From Micromonospora sp. WMMD980 (GTDB lineage Bacteria; Actinomycetota; Actinomycetes; Mycobacteriales; Micromonosporaceae): a stretch of DNA of 64,000 bases. A program made the position numbers and the translations under genes. Within the stretch, counting starts at the first letter, position 1, and each line of letters opens with the position of its first letter. The notes under the pieces are model-generated. The model worked only from the letters and a program-made list of their open reading frames with translations, was not told where the DNA came from and ran no database searches. The stretch spans positions 6,696,001-6,760,000 of the forward strand of contig NZ_JARUBE010000003.1 in the NCBI RefSeq assembly GCF_029626035.1. The letters are read 5' to 3'. Positions 27,251 to 35,216 of this stretch are shown in pieces.

Positions 27251-28681
27251 ATGAGCGACACGACGGTCTCCCGGCGCGGGAACGCGGCGCACCGGTTCTA
27301 CAGCGTCGTGGTCTTCGTGGTGCTCGCCTCGCTGGACAACGTGGCGATCGGCCTGGTGCCGCCGCTGTACGGGCCGATCTCCGGCGCGCTCGGCGTACCC
27401 CAGCGGTTGCTCGGCCTGGTCACCGCCGTCAGCTTCCTGGTCAGCGCGGCGGCGGCGGTGGGTTGGGCGTACGTCGGCGACCGCACCAACCGCAAGCCGC
27501 TGCTCATGGTCGGCACGCTGATCTGGGCGGCCGGCACCGGCGGCAGCGCGCTGGCCGACCGGTACCCGACCTTCCTGGCCGCCCAACTCGTCGCCGCGAT
27601 CGGGCTGGGCGCGGTCGGCTCGGTCGGCTTCTCCGTGGTCACCGACCTGATCTCGCCGCGCCGGCGCGGCCTGGTGATGAGCTTCTGGGGCCTGTCCCAG
27701 GGCGTCGGCACGCTGGCCGGCACGCTGGCCGGGGGACTGCTCGGGGCGACCGACTGGCGGCGACCGTTCCTGCTGCTCACCGGCGTGGGCCTGGCCGCCA
27801 CCGTGGCCTACCTGTTCACGTACGACATCGCGCGCGGGCAGAGCGAGCCGGAACTGGCCGGGGCGCTGGACGCCGGCCGCGAGTACGACTACCGGATCAG
27901 CCGCGCCGACGTGCCCCGGATCCTGGCCCGCCGGACCAACCGCTGGCTGATCCTGCAGGGGCTCACCGCGCAGGCCGCGTTCGGTTCGTTGGTCTGGCTG
28001 CCGGTGTTGTTCAGCCAGCGGGCCGAGGCGCAGGGCTACTCGGCGGCCACCGCCGTGGTGGTGGGCAGCGTGTTCGCCACCCTGTTCCAGCTCGGCGGCG
28101 TGTTGTCCATCGTGGGCGGGTTGGTCGGCGACGCGCTGCAACGGCGTACGCCGAGTGGCCGGGCCCTGGTCGCGGCCGTGGGCATCCTCGCAGCCGTGCC
28201 GTTCTACCTGGTGCTGTTCTTCGTGCCGATCCACATCGACGTGCCCGACGGCGGCGGCTCCGGCGCGGTGGTGGCGGCCGTGCTGACCAGCGTGCTGACC
28301 GAGCCGACGGTCGGGCTGAGCCTGCTCACCGCCGTGGTCGCGCTGGCACTGACCTCGGCCAACTCGCCGAACTGGTTCGCGCTGATCGCGGACGTGAACC
28401 CGCCCGAGCACCGGGGCACGGTCTACAGCCTCGGCAACCTGGTCAACGGCGTGGGTCGGGCGGCCGGCAACGGGCTCGTGGGGGTGGCGTTCGCGGCGCT
28501 GCGGGTGGCGTTCCCGCCGCCGCTGAACTACGCCGTCGGGCTGGCCGCGTTCCAGCTGTTCTTCGTGCCGACCGGGATCATGTACTGGCTGGCCGCCCGC
28601 ACCTCACCCCGGGACATCGCCCAGGTGCACGCGCTCCTGCACACCCGCGCCGACCGCCTCGAAGAAGGGGCCCCCTCCTGA
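27251..28681 (+). CDS. Major facilitator superfamily transporter
   Basis: 476 residues from ATG 27251, about 12 membrane helices. The MFS motif A-like loop is GWAYVGDRTNRKPLLMVG, and VVTDLISPRRRGLVMSFWGLSQGVGTLAG is typical of the spinster/organic-anion-type branch. Substrate unknown; the position after xylAB does not prove a sugar role, because a repeat and 114 bases separate them. The last residues (EEGAPS) and stop are encoded by a GGGGCCCC repeat, so the C-terminus has apparently been altered by repeat insertion. Confidence 0.85.
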   Translation: MSDTTVSRRGNAAHRFYSVVVFVVLASLDNVAIGLVPPLYGPISGALGVPQRLLGLVTAVSFLVSAAAAVGWAYVGDRTNRKPLLMVGTLIWAAGTGGSALADRYPTFLAAQLVAAIGLGAVGSVGFSVVTDLISPRRRGLVMSFWGLSQGVGTLAGTLAGGLLGATDWRRPFLLLTGVGLAATVAYLFTYDIARGQSEPELAGALDAGREYDYRISRADVPRILARRTNRWLILQGLTAQAAFGSLVWLPVLFSQRAEAQGYSAATAVVVGSVFATLFQLGGVLSIVGGLVGDALQRRTPSGRALVAAVGILAAVPFYLVLFFVPIHIDVPDGGGSGAVVAAVLTSVLTEPTVGLSLLTAVVALALTSANSPNWFALIADVNPPEHRGTVYSLGNLVNGVGRAAGNGLVGVAFAALRVAFPPPLNYAVGLAAFQLFFVPTGIMYWLAARTSPRDIAQVHALLHTRADRLEEGAPS

Positions 28682-28747
28682 CACCTGGGCGTTAGGAGGG
28701 GGCCCCTGCTATACCGGAGGCGTTAACCGGGGGCCCCTCCTTACACC
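28661..28747. repeat. GGGGCCCC-cored palindromic repeat, copy 4 (three units)
   Basis: Three cores: gaagaaggggccccctcc, ggagggggcccctgctatacc and ccgggggcccctccttacacc. The element contains the last codons and stop of the plus-strand transporter gene and the TAA stop of the convergent glucosidase gene (28741-28743). It is the longest of the four copies. Confidence 0.85.
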
Positions 28748-30381
28748 CACCACACGGTGACGTCGGTGGGGACGGCGGAGCCGTCCAGGGGGGCGCTGGA
28801 GGCCAGCACCTGCGCGCCGGAGGGCAGCGGCACCGGGGCCGCGCCGAAGTTGGTCAGCACGGTCAGGTCGCCGTTGGTGAACGTGAGCACCTCGTCACCG
28901 GAGGTGAGAAAGCGCATCGGCCCCCGGGCCAGCCCGTGCTCGCGCCGCAGCCGCAACGCGGTCCGGTACAGCTCGTACGTCGAGCCGGGCACCCCGCGCT
29001 GGCGGTCCAGCGCGTACTCGGCCCAGGCCGGCGGCTGGGGCAGCCAGCTCGCGTCGGTCGGGCCGAAGCCGTACGACGGGGCGTCGGCCTCCCACGGGAT
29101 CGGCACCCGGCAGCCGTCCCGGCCGCGCTGGGTGTGCCCGCTGCGCGCCCAGGTCGGGTCCTGGCGGGCCTCGTCGGGCAGCGTGGTGTGCTCCGGCAGC
29201 CCCAGCTCCTCGCCCTGATAGAGGTAGGCCGAGCCGGGCAGCGCCAGCATCAGCAGGCTGGCCGCCCGGGCCCGGCGCAGGCCGAGCGCCGCGTCCGGCT
29301 GCGGATCGTCGACGCCGATGCCGCTCGTCCGGCCACCGGCGGTGCTCAGCCCGAGGCGGGAGGCGTGCCGGACCACGTCGTGGTTGGACAGCACCCAGGT
29401 GGTGGGCGCGCCGACCGCGTCGGTGGCCTCCAGCGAGCGGGTGATCACCGCGTACTGGGCCGGGGCGGTCCAGGCGGCCATCAGGTACTCGAAGTTGAAC
29501 GCCTGGTGCATCTCGTCCGGCCGGACGTAGCGGGCCAGCCGCTCGGCCGGCTCCACCCACGCCTCGGCGACCAGGACCCGCTCCCCGGCGTACGAGTCGA
29601 GCAGCCGCCGCCACTCCCGGTAGATCTCGTGCACCCCGTCCTGGTCCCACATCGGCGGGCGCGGCTTGTCGGTCTCGCTGCCGGAGAGGATCTCCTGCGG
29701 TTCCTGCCAGTCGGCCAGGTCGGCCTGCTTGATCAGGCCGTGCGCCACGTCCACCCGGAACCCGTCGACGCCCCGGTCCAGCCAGAAGCGCAGCACGCCG
29801 AGGAACTCCTCGCGCACCTCCGGGTTGTCCCAGTTCAGGTCGGGCTGGCCGGGGTCGAACAGGTGCAGGTACCACTGGCCGTCGGGCAGCCGGGTCCAGG
29901 CCGGGCCGCCGAACACGCTCTCCCAGTCGTTCGGCGGCTCGGCGCCGTCCGGGCCCTTGCCGTCGCGGATGACGTAGCGCTGCCGCTCCGGGCTGCCCGG
30001 CGCGGCCGCGACGGCCGCGGTGAACCAGCGGTGCGCGGAGGAGGTGTGGTTGGGCACCAGGTCGACGATCACCCGCAGGTCGCGGGCCTTCGCCTCGGCG
30101 ATCAGCTTGTCCGCGTCGGCGAGCGTGCCGAAGAGCGGGTCGACGTCCCGGTAGTCGGCCACGTCGTAGCCGGCGTCGGCCTGCGGGGACGGATAGAACG
30201 GGGACAGCCAGACGGCGTCGACCCCCAGCTCGGCGAGGTGGTCGAGGTGGGCCGTGATGCCCGGCAGGTCACCGACGCCGTCGCCGTCGGAGTCGGCGAA
30301 CGAGCGCGGGTAGACCTGGTAGATGACCGCCTCGGTCCACCAGCCGGTGGCCGGGGCCTGCTGCGTCGCGTCGGTGTTCAG
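28741..30381 (-). CDS. GH13 alpha-glucosidase, CTG start
   Basis: 546 residues if translation begins at CTG 30381. Catalytic residues are Asp211 (GFRVDVAHG, nucleophile), Glu273 (VLVAEAW, acid/base) and Asp335 (VLSNHDV); region I is DLVPNHTS at about 107. QPDLNWDNPEV fits the oligo-1,6- or alpha-1,4-glucosidase subfamilies. No ATG, GTG or TTG occurs in frame before residue 74, yet residues 14-73 are clearly GH13 (WWTEAVIYQVYPRSF, DGVGDLPGI, GYDVADY). An AGGGAG site lies 6-7 bases before the CTG. The enzyme has no signal peptide and would hydrolyse imported alpha-glucosides. It follows the LacI gene by 39 bases on the same strand. Confidence 0.9.
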   Translation of the reverse strand: MNTDATQQAPATGWWTEAVIYQVYPRSFADSDGDGVGDLPGITAHLDHLAELGVDAVWLSPFYPSPQADAGYDVADYRDVDPLFGTLADADKLIAEAKARDLRVIVDLVPNHTSSAHRWFTAAVAAAPGSPERQRYVIRDGKGPDGAEPPNDWESVFGGPAWTRLPDGQWYLHLFDPGQPDLNWDNPEVREEFLGVLRFWLDRGVDGFRVDVAHGLIKQADLADWQEPQEILSGSETDKPRPPMWDQDGVHEIYREWRRLLDSYAGERVLVAEAWVEPAERLARYVRPDEMHQAFNFEYLMAAWTAPAQYAVITRSLEATDAVGAPTTWVLSNHDVVRHASRLGLSTAGGRTSGIGVDDPQPDAALGLRRARAASLLMLALPGSAYLYQGEELGLPEHTTLPDEARQDPTWARSGHTQRGRDGCRVPIPWEADAPSYGFGPTDASWLPQPPAWAEYALDRQRGVPGSTYELYRTALRLRREHGLARGPMRFLTSGDEVLTFTNGDLTVLTNFGAAPVPLPSGAQVLASSAPLDGSAVPTDVTVWWV

Positions 30382-30420
30382 CGCCTTCTCCCTGTCGTGG
30401 TCGCGGACGAACGGGTCCGT

Positions 30421-31491
30421 TCAGTGTGCCCGGGGCGGCGCGGTCGACTCCCGCACGACGAGCCGAGTGGGGAGGATCACCGAGGTCGGCGTCCGCCCGT
30501 CGGCGTCGGCGCCGCGCGGCGTCGGCACCAGACCGGGGTACGGGTCGGCGGCGCGCGTGCCGAGCGGGTCCAGCAGGATGCGGGCGGCGAGCCGCCCCTG
30601 GTCGGCGGCGGGCTGGGCGATGGTGCTCAACCCGAGCACGCCGGCCAGGTCGTGGTCGTCGATACCGATCACGCTGACGTCCTGCGGCACCCGCAGCCCG
30701 GCGTCGCGCAGCGCGGTGACCGCACCCATCGCCATCTCGTCGCAGGCGGCGAAGATGGCGGTCGGCGGCTCGCCCCGGGCGAGCAACTCGGCGGTGGCGT
30801 GGGTGCCGCCGTCGATGGTGAACCGGGACTCGACGTCGAGGCTCGGGTCGGGCCGGAGGCCGGCGGCGCGCAGCGCCTCCTGGTAGCCGCGCCGCCGGTC
30901 CAGGTGGGTGGTGAAGGCGAGTTCGTCGTCCGGGTCGCCGGAGATGTGCGCGATCCGGGTGTGCCCGAGGTCGAGCAGGTGTCGGGTCGCGGTGCGGGCG
31001 GCGGCCACGTCGTCGATCCGGACGCAGGGCCAGCCGGGCACGCCGCTGCCGGAGCTGATCGTCACGCCGGGCAGGTCGAGTTTCGTCAGCGCGTGCACGT
31101 CGGCGGCGCGCAGCGGGGTGGCGACCAGGATGATCGCGTCGACCCGCTTGTGCAGGGCGGCGGTGCGCAGCACCCGCTGACGGTTCTGTTCCCGGCCGCC
31201 GAGGTTGTAGAGCAGCAGGTCGTAGCCGTTCTGCTGGAGGTGGTCCTCGACCGACTCGACGACCGTGCCGAAGAACCAGCGGGTGATCCGGGGGACGACC
31301 ACCGCCACGGTGCCGGTCCGTCCGCCGGCCAGCCGGGAGGCGCTGGGCGACACCGCGTACTGGAGCTGCTCGGCGGCGGCGAGCACCCGGCGGCGGGTGG
31401 CGGCGGAGACGGTCGGCAGGCCGCGCAGCGCACGGGACACGGTGGCCGTGGAGACCCCGGCCAGGCGGGCGACGTCGTCAATCTTGGTCAT
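30421..31491 (-). CDS. LacI-family repressor of the alpha-glucoside cluster
   Basis: 356 residues. A LacI helix-turn-helix (TKIDDVARLAGVSTATVSRALRG) and hinge helix (SPSASRLAGGRTG) are followed by a sugar-binding core (VIGIDDHDLAGVLGLSTIAQP, IFAACDEMAMGAVTALR). It lies between the transporter operon, from which a strong hairpin separates it, and the GH13 gene, which follows in the same transcript. It probably represses the importer through the LacI-type site at 35047-35060 and responds to maltose-like sugars or trehalose; the inducer is inference. Confidence 0.9.
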   Translation of the reverse strand: MTKIDDVARLAGVSTATVSRALRGLPTVSAATRRRVLAAAEQLQYAVSPSASRLAGGRTGTVAVVVPRITRWFFGTVVESVEDHLQQNGYDLLLYNLGGREQNRQRVLRTAALHKRVDAIILVATPLRAADVHALTKLDLPGVTISSGSGVPGWPCVRIDDVAAARTATRHLLDLGHTRIAHISGDPDDELAFTTHLDRRRGYQEALRAAGLRPDPSLDVESRFTIDGGTHATAELLARGEPPTAIFAACDEMAMGAVTALRDAGLRVPQDVSVIGIDDHDLAGVLGLSTIAQPAADQGRLAARILLDPLGTRAADPYPGLVPTPRGADADGRTPTSVILPTRLVVRESTAPPRAH

Positions 31492-31516
31492 CGTGGCTCC
31501 CCGCTGCGATCCGTGC

Positions 31517-31546
31517 CCCGCCGCCGCCGGGCCCGGCGGCGGCGGG
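31517..31546 (-). terminator. Terminator between importer operon and LacI gene
   Basis: A perfect 30-base palindrome (two 15-base arms, cccgccgccgccggg and its complement, no spacer) lies between the end of the inner permease gene (31555) and the LacI start (31491). Confidence 0.75.
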
Positions 31547-31554
31547 ACGGTGGA

Positions 31555-32514
31555 TCAACCCTTGACGCTGCCGGCGAGCAGGCCCCGCACGAAGTAGCGC
31601 TGGAGGGACAGGAACACCAGCAGCGGTACGACGATCGACACGAACGCGCCGGCGGTGAGCCGTTGCCACTCGTTGCCCCGGGTGCCGGCCAGCTCGGCGA
31701 GCCGGACCGTCAGCGGGGCGGTCTCGTCGCCACCCCCGGCGAAGATCAGCGCGACCAGCAGGTCGTTCCAGACCCAGAGGAACTGGAAGATGCCGATCGC
31801 CGCCAGTGCGGGCGTGATCAGCGGCAGCACGATGGTGCGGAAGATCTTCGGGTGGGTGGCGCCGTCGACCCGGGCCGCCTCCATCAGGTCGCCGGGGAGC
31901 TGCGAGATGAAGTTGTGCAGCAGGTAGACGGCGAACGGAAGGGCGAAGCAGGTGTGCGCGAACCACACCTGGGCGAACTTCTGCTCGTCGACCAGGTCCC
32001 ACGCGGGGAGGATCTGGACGCCGCCGAGGGTGACGCCGGTGGAGAAGAACCGCAGCAGCGGCACGAGGGCCATCTGCAGCGGCACGATCTGCAGCGCGAA
32101 GATCCCGATGTAGAGCCAGTCGCGCCCCCGGAAGTTGATCCAGGCCAGCGCGTACGCGGCCAGCGAGGCGAACGCGATCGGGAACAGCACCGACGGGATG
32201 GTGATCGCCAGCGAGTTGATGAAGTAGCTGGCGAGCTGCCCCGACGAGCCGGTGCTGAACAGCACGTCCTGGTAGTTCTGCAGGGTGAACTGCGGGTCGC
32301 TGAAGAACGTCCACCAGCCGGTGGTCTTGATCTGGTTCTCGGGCCGGAACGAGGAGACGAACAGGCCGAAGGTCGGGATCGTCCAGAGCAGCGCGAGCAC
32401 GATCGAGACGAGCGTGGCGGTGCGGCTGTTGAGCCGCTTGCGGACTCGGGCGGCCCGGGTGAGCGGCGCCGGGGGTTGGACGCCGGCTCCGACGGTGGGC
32501 GTGGCGGTGGTCAT
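31555..32514 (-). CDS. Sugar ABC transporter permease, MalG type
   Basis: 319 residues with six membrane helices and the permease coupling motif EAARVDGATHPKIFRTIVLPLITPAL. It belongs to the carbohydrate ABC importer family (MalG/AglG). It starts one base after the stop of the upstream permease gene, so the two are translationally coupled. With the partner permease and lipoprotein it forms an importer. No ATPase gene is present, so the complex probably uses a shared MsiK-type ATPase encoded elsewhere, as is usual in actinomycetes. Confidence 0.92.
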   Translation of the reverse strand: MTTATPTVGAGVQPPAPLTRAARVRKRLNSRTATLVSIVLALLWTIPTFGLFVSSFRPENQIKTTGWWTFFSDPQFTLQNYQDVLFSTGSSGQLASYFINSLAITIPSVLFPIAFASLAAYALAWINFRGRDWLYIGIFALQIVPLQMALVPLLRFFSTGVTLGGVQILPAWDLVDEQKFAQVWFAHTCFALPFAVYLLHNFISQLPGDLMEAARVDGATHPKIFRTIVLPLITPALAAIGIFQFLWVWNDLLVALIFAGGGDETAPLTVRLAELAGTRGNEWQRLTAGAFVSIVVPLLVFLSLQRYFVRGLLAGSVKG

Positions 32515-32515
32515 C

Positions 32516-33565
32516 TCAGCCCTCCCGCTGCTTGCGCAGGTTGCGGATCTGGTAGATCACGAGCGGGAGGACCAGGACGAAGAGGAAGACCGCGAGCGCC
32601 GAGCCCTGTCCGTTCTCGCCGTACCGGAACGCCTGGTTGTACATCTCGGTCGCGATCACGTTGGTGTCGTAGTTGCCGTTGGTGGCGGTTCGGACGATGT
32701 CGAAGACCTTCAGCGTGGCGATGGAGATCGTCACCACCACCACGATCAGCGCCGGCCGGATGCTCGGCATGGTGATCCGCCAGAACATCTGCCACGGCGT
32801 GGTGCCGTCCAGCCGGGCCGCCTCGATGATGTCCGCCGGGATGGCCTTGATGGCCGCGGAGAGCACCACCATGGCGAAGCCGGCCTGGATCCACACCATG
32901 ATCACGATGAGCAGGAACGTGTTCAGCGGCGAGTCCAGCAGCCACTGCTTCGGCTCGCCGCCCAGGGTGACCATGATCTGGTTGAGCAGGCCGATCTGGT
33001 CCTGCCCGTCGCCGCGGAACGCGTAGATGAACTTCCAGATGATGGCGGCGCCCACGAACGAGATCGCCATCGGCAGGAAGATCAGCGACTTGGCCGCCGA
33101 CTCGAACTTGGCCCGGTCCACCAGGACCGCGTAGATCAGGCCGAACGCGCTGGCCACCAACGGCACCAGCAGCACCCAGACCAGGGTGTTGATCAGGACT
33201 CGGAAGATCGAGTCCTCGGAGAACATCCAGCCGTAGTTGTCCAGGCCCACCCAGTTGGTGCTGCTCGAGTCCATGAAGGAGAGCAGCGTGGTGCGGACGG
33301 CCGGGATCACCAGCCCGATGGTCAGCAGCAGCAGCGTCGGCAGCAGGAAGAAGAACGCGAACCCGCCCTCGCGCTGCTTGCGCCGGCGGGGCAGTGGGGC
33401 GCCGCTCGCCGAGGCCGCGACCAGTTGCGCCTCCCGGCGCCGGGTGAACCAGGCCGGCACCACGTCGAGGAGCAGGAGCAACCCGCCCACCACCGCGACG
33501 AAAGCGATCAGCCCGTACATCAACATGAGGAACTTCGGCTGTTCCGCCGCGAAGTCGAACTCCAT
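32516..33565 (-). CDS. Sugar ABC transporter permease, MalF type
   Basis: 349 residues from ATG 33565 (MEFDFAAEQP), with GGAGGG just upstream. One extra N-terminal helix (about 15-40) and a cytoplasmic loop precede the six core helices. The coupling motif is EAARLDGTTPWQMFWRITMPSIRPAL. It is the larger permease of an AglF/MalF type pair. A hairpin at 33596-33630 separates it from the binding-protein gene, probably lowering permease expression relative to the lipoprotein. Confidence 0.92.
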   Translation of the reverse strand: MEFDFAAEQPKFLMLMYGLIAFVAVVGGLLLLLDVVPAWFTRRREAQLVAASASGAPLPRRRKQREGGFAFFFLLPTLLLLTIGLVIPAVRTTLLSFMDSSSTNWVGLDNYGWMFSEDSIFRVLINTLVWVLLVPLVASAFGLIYAVLVDRAKFESAAKSLIFLPMAISFVGAAIIWKFIYAFRGDGQDQIGLLNQIMVTLGGEPKQWLLDSPLNTFLLIVIMVWIQAGFAMVVLSAAIKAIPADIIEAARLDGTTPWQMFWRITMPSIRPALIVVVVTISIATLKVFDIVRTATNGNYDTNVIATEMYNQAFRYGENGQGSALAVFLFVLVLPLVIYQIRNLRKQREG

Positions 33566-33595
33566 CAACCCTCCCTCAAGGGTTCGGATGCGGAC

Positions 33596-33630
33596 GGGTG
33601 GCCCGGCCCGCGACGCGGACCGGGCCACCC
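33596..33630 (-). terminator. Intra-operon hairpin after the binding-protein gene
   Basis: An 11-bp perfect stem (33596-33606 with 33620-33630, arm gggtggcccgg) with a 13-base loop lies between the binding-protein stop and the permease start. It may be an attenuating terminator or may protect the 3' end of the upstream message. Confidence 0.6.
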
Positions 33631-33637
33631 GCTCGGA

Positions 33638-34978
33638 TCACTTCCAGCTGCCCTCGATGTCGTTCAGGACGGTGGTGGTGTCCTTGCCGTTGATCCAGGC
33701 GACCATGCCCTTCCAGAACGTGCCCGCGCCGACCGCGGCCGGCATCAGGTCCGAGCCGTCGAAGCGGAAAACGGTCTTCTCGTCCTGGAGAATGCCCACG
33801 GAGAGCTTGTCCACCGGGTTCGGGACGTTGTTGAGGTCCAGCTTCTTGTTCGCGGACACCCAGTCACCGATCTTGGCCCGGCTGTTGGCGAACTCGCCGG
33901 AGGCCAGGTAGGTCTGCACCGCCTGGACCTCGGGACGGTCGGCGAAGGCCGCGACGAACTCGCCGCCGCCCAGCACCGGCTTGCCCTTGGCCGGGTCGAT
34001 GGCCGGGAAGTAGAACGCGAAGACGTCGCCGTCCTCGGCCACCTTGGTGCCCTTCGGCCACTGGTTGGCGTAGAAGGACGCCTGGCGGTGCAGGGCGCAC
34101 TTGCCGCTGGTGATCGGCGTGCCGGCCTCCTGGAAGGAGGTGGTGGCGATGCTCTTCACGCCGCCGAAGCCGCCGTTGACGTACTTCTCGTTCTTCAGGA
34201 TCGTGCCGGCCTGGTTGACGGCCGTGGCGACCTGCGGGTCGTTGAACGGGATCTCGTGGGTGGTCCACTTGTCGTAGACCTCCGGCCCGCCGGTACGCAG
34301 CAGGACGTCCTCGATCCAGTCGGTGGCCGGCCAGCCGGTGGCGTCACCGGACTCGATGCCGGCGCACCACGGCTTGGTGCCGCTGGCCGCGATCTTGTCG
34401 CTGAGGTCGATCAGCTCCTGCCAGGTGGTCGGGACCGACCAGCCCTTCTCCTTGAAGGTCTTCGGCGAGTACCACACGAAGGACTTCACGTTGGAGCCCA
34501 GCGGCGCGCCGTAGAACTGGCCGTTGACGGTGCTGTACTTCAGCCAGTCGGGCGAGTAGTTCTGCTCGGCCATGGCCTTGGTGTCGGCGCCGGCCGGCTT
34601 GAGCTTGCCCGAGTCGACGAACCGCTTGAGCAGGCCCGGCTGCGGGATGAAGGCGATGTCGGGGGCGTTGCCGCCGTCCACCCGGACGGGGAGCTGGGCC
34701 TCGAACTCGCCGGAGCCCTCGTGGTCGATCTCGATGCCGGTGCAGTCCTCGAACTCCTTCCAGGACTGCTGGAGGCGCTCGTCCTCGATGTCCCGGATCG
34801 ACGAGTAGATCGAGACCTTCTTACCGTCGTGACCCTGGTACTTCTCGTATGCCGCGCACTCGGCCGAGCCCGCCTTGTCGCTCTTCTTGTCGTTGCCGGT
34901 GCCGCAGGCGGCGACGCCGAGCGCCAGCCCCAGCACGCCGGTGACCGCGAGAGCCTGGCGTGATCTGGCAAACGCCAT
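33638..34978 (-). CDS. Sugar-binding lipoprotein of the ABC importer
   Basis: 446 residues from ATG 34978 with AAGGAG upstream. The lipoprotein signal ends in the lipobox LGVAAC (Cys25). It is a family 1 extracellular solute-binding protein resembling the alpha-glucoside (AglE) type: VSIYSSIRDIEDERLQQSWKEFEDCTG, APDIAFIPQPGLLKRFV, TTWQELIDLSDKIA and VGAGTFWKGMVAWI. It captures alpha-glucosides for the two permeases, feeding the GH13 glucosidase. It is the first gene of the operon. A LacI-type operator is 69 bases upstream, and the leader contains a tRNA T-arm-like hairpin. Confidence 0.92.
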   Translation of the reverse strand: MAFARSRQALAVTGVLGLALGVAACGTGNDKKSDKAGSAECAAYEKYQGHDGKKVSIYSSIRDIEDERLQQSWKEFEDCTGIEIDHEGSGEFEAQLPVRVDGGNAPDIAFIPQPGLLKRFVDSGKLKPAGADTKAMAEQNYSPDWLKYSTVNGQFYGAPLGSNVKSFVWYSPKTFKEKGWSVPTTWQELIDLSDKIAASGTKPWCAGIESGDATGWPATDWIEDVLLRTGGPEVYDKWTTHEIPFNDPQVATAVNQAGTILKNEKYVNGGFGGVKSIATTSFQEAGTPITSGKCALHRQASFYANQWPKGTKVAEDGDVFAFYFPAIDPAKGKPVLGGGEFVAAFADRPEVQAVQTYLASGEFANSRAKIGDWVSANKKLDLNNVPNPVDKLSVGILQDEKTVFRFDGSDLMPAAVGAGTFWKGMVAWINGKDTTTVLNDIEGSWK

Positions 34979-35046
34979 GCCGATCTCCTTCCTTGCCGGC
35001 GCGTGGGGGGAATCGAACCCGCGCCGGTCCGATGGTCGTCCCCACA

Positions 35047-35060
35047 TGTAAGCGCTTGCA
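35047..35060 (-). promoter_or_regulatory. LacI-family operator before the importer operon
   Basis: TGTAAGCGCTTGCA is a near-perfect palindrome around AAGCGCTT, the typical core of LacI-family sites. It is 69 bases upstream of the binding-protein start, and the LacI gene of the same cluster is the natural regulator. Confidence 0.7.
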
Positions 35061-35126
35061 TCCCGCGCGGTCCACCCCTAGGGCGGACACGGGCCGGTAA
35101 CAATCCAGAAACCCGGTCACCCCTGG

Positions 35127-35140
35127 TGGGTGCGCTCCCA
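35127..35140. promoter_or_regulatory. Second CebR-type operator, before the M23 peptidase gene
   Basis: TGGGTGCGCTCCCA differs at one position from the CebR consensus TGGGAGCGCTCCCA. It lies 77 bases upstream of the M23 gene and 149 bases upstream of the divergent importer operon. An extra TTGAA-gact-TTCAA inverted repeat is at 35188-35201. Confidence 0.55.
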
Positions 35141-35216
35141 CGGATCTTCCCTCGAGCGGAACTTTCTGCCACGCTGTCCGTATCGCATTGAAGACTTTCA
35201 ACATTGGAGGCAGTGG

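Noticed and set aside
30409..30422. GAACGG-gt-CCGTTC inverted repeat at the end of lacI.
   Set aside because: Six-base arms inside a coding end are expected by chance in this composition; no functional placement.
28936..32775. A 1,279-residue plus-strand frame opposite the glucosidase and transporter genes.
   Set aside because: Its protein composition is typical of antisense frames (Arg/Val/Gly-rich), and the minus strand carries well-known families throughout.
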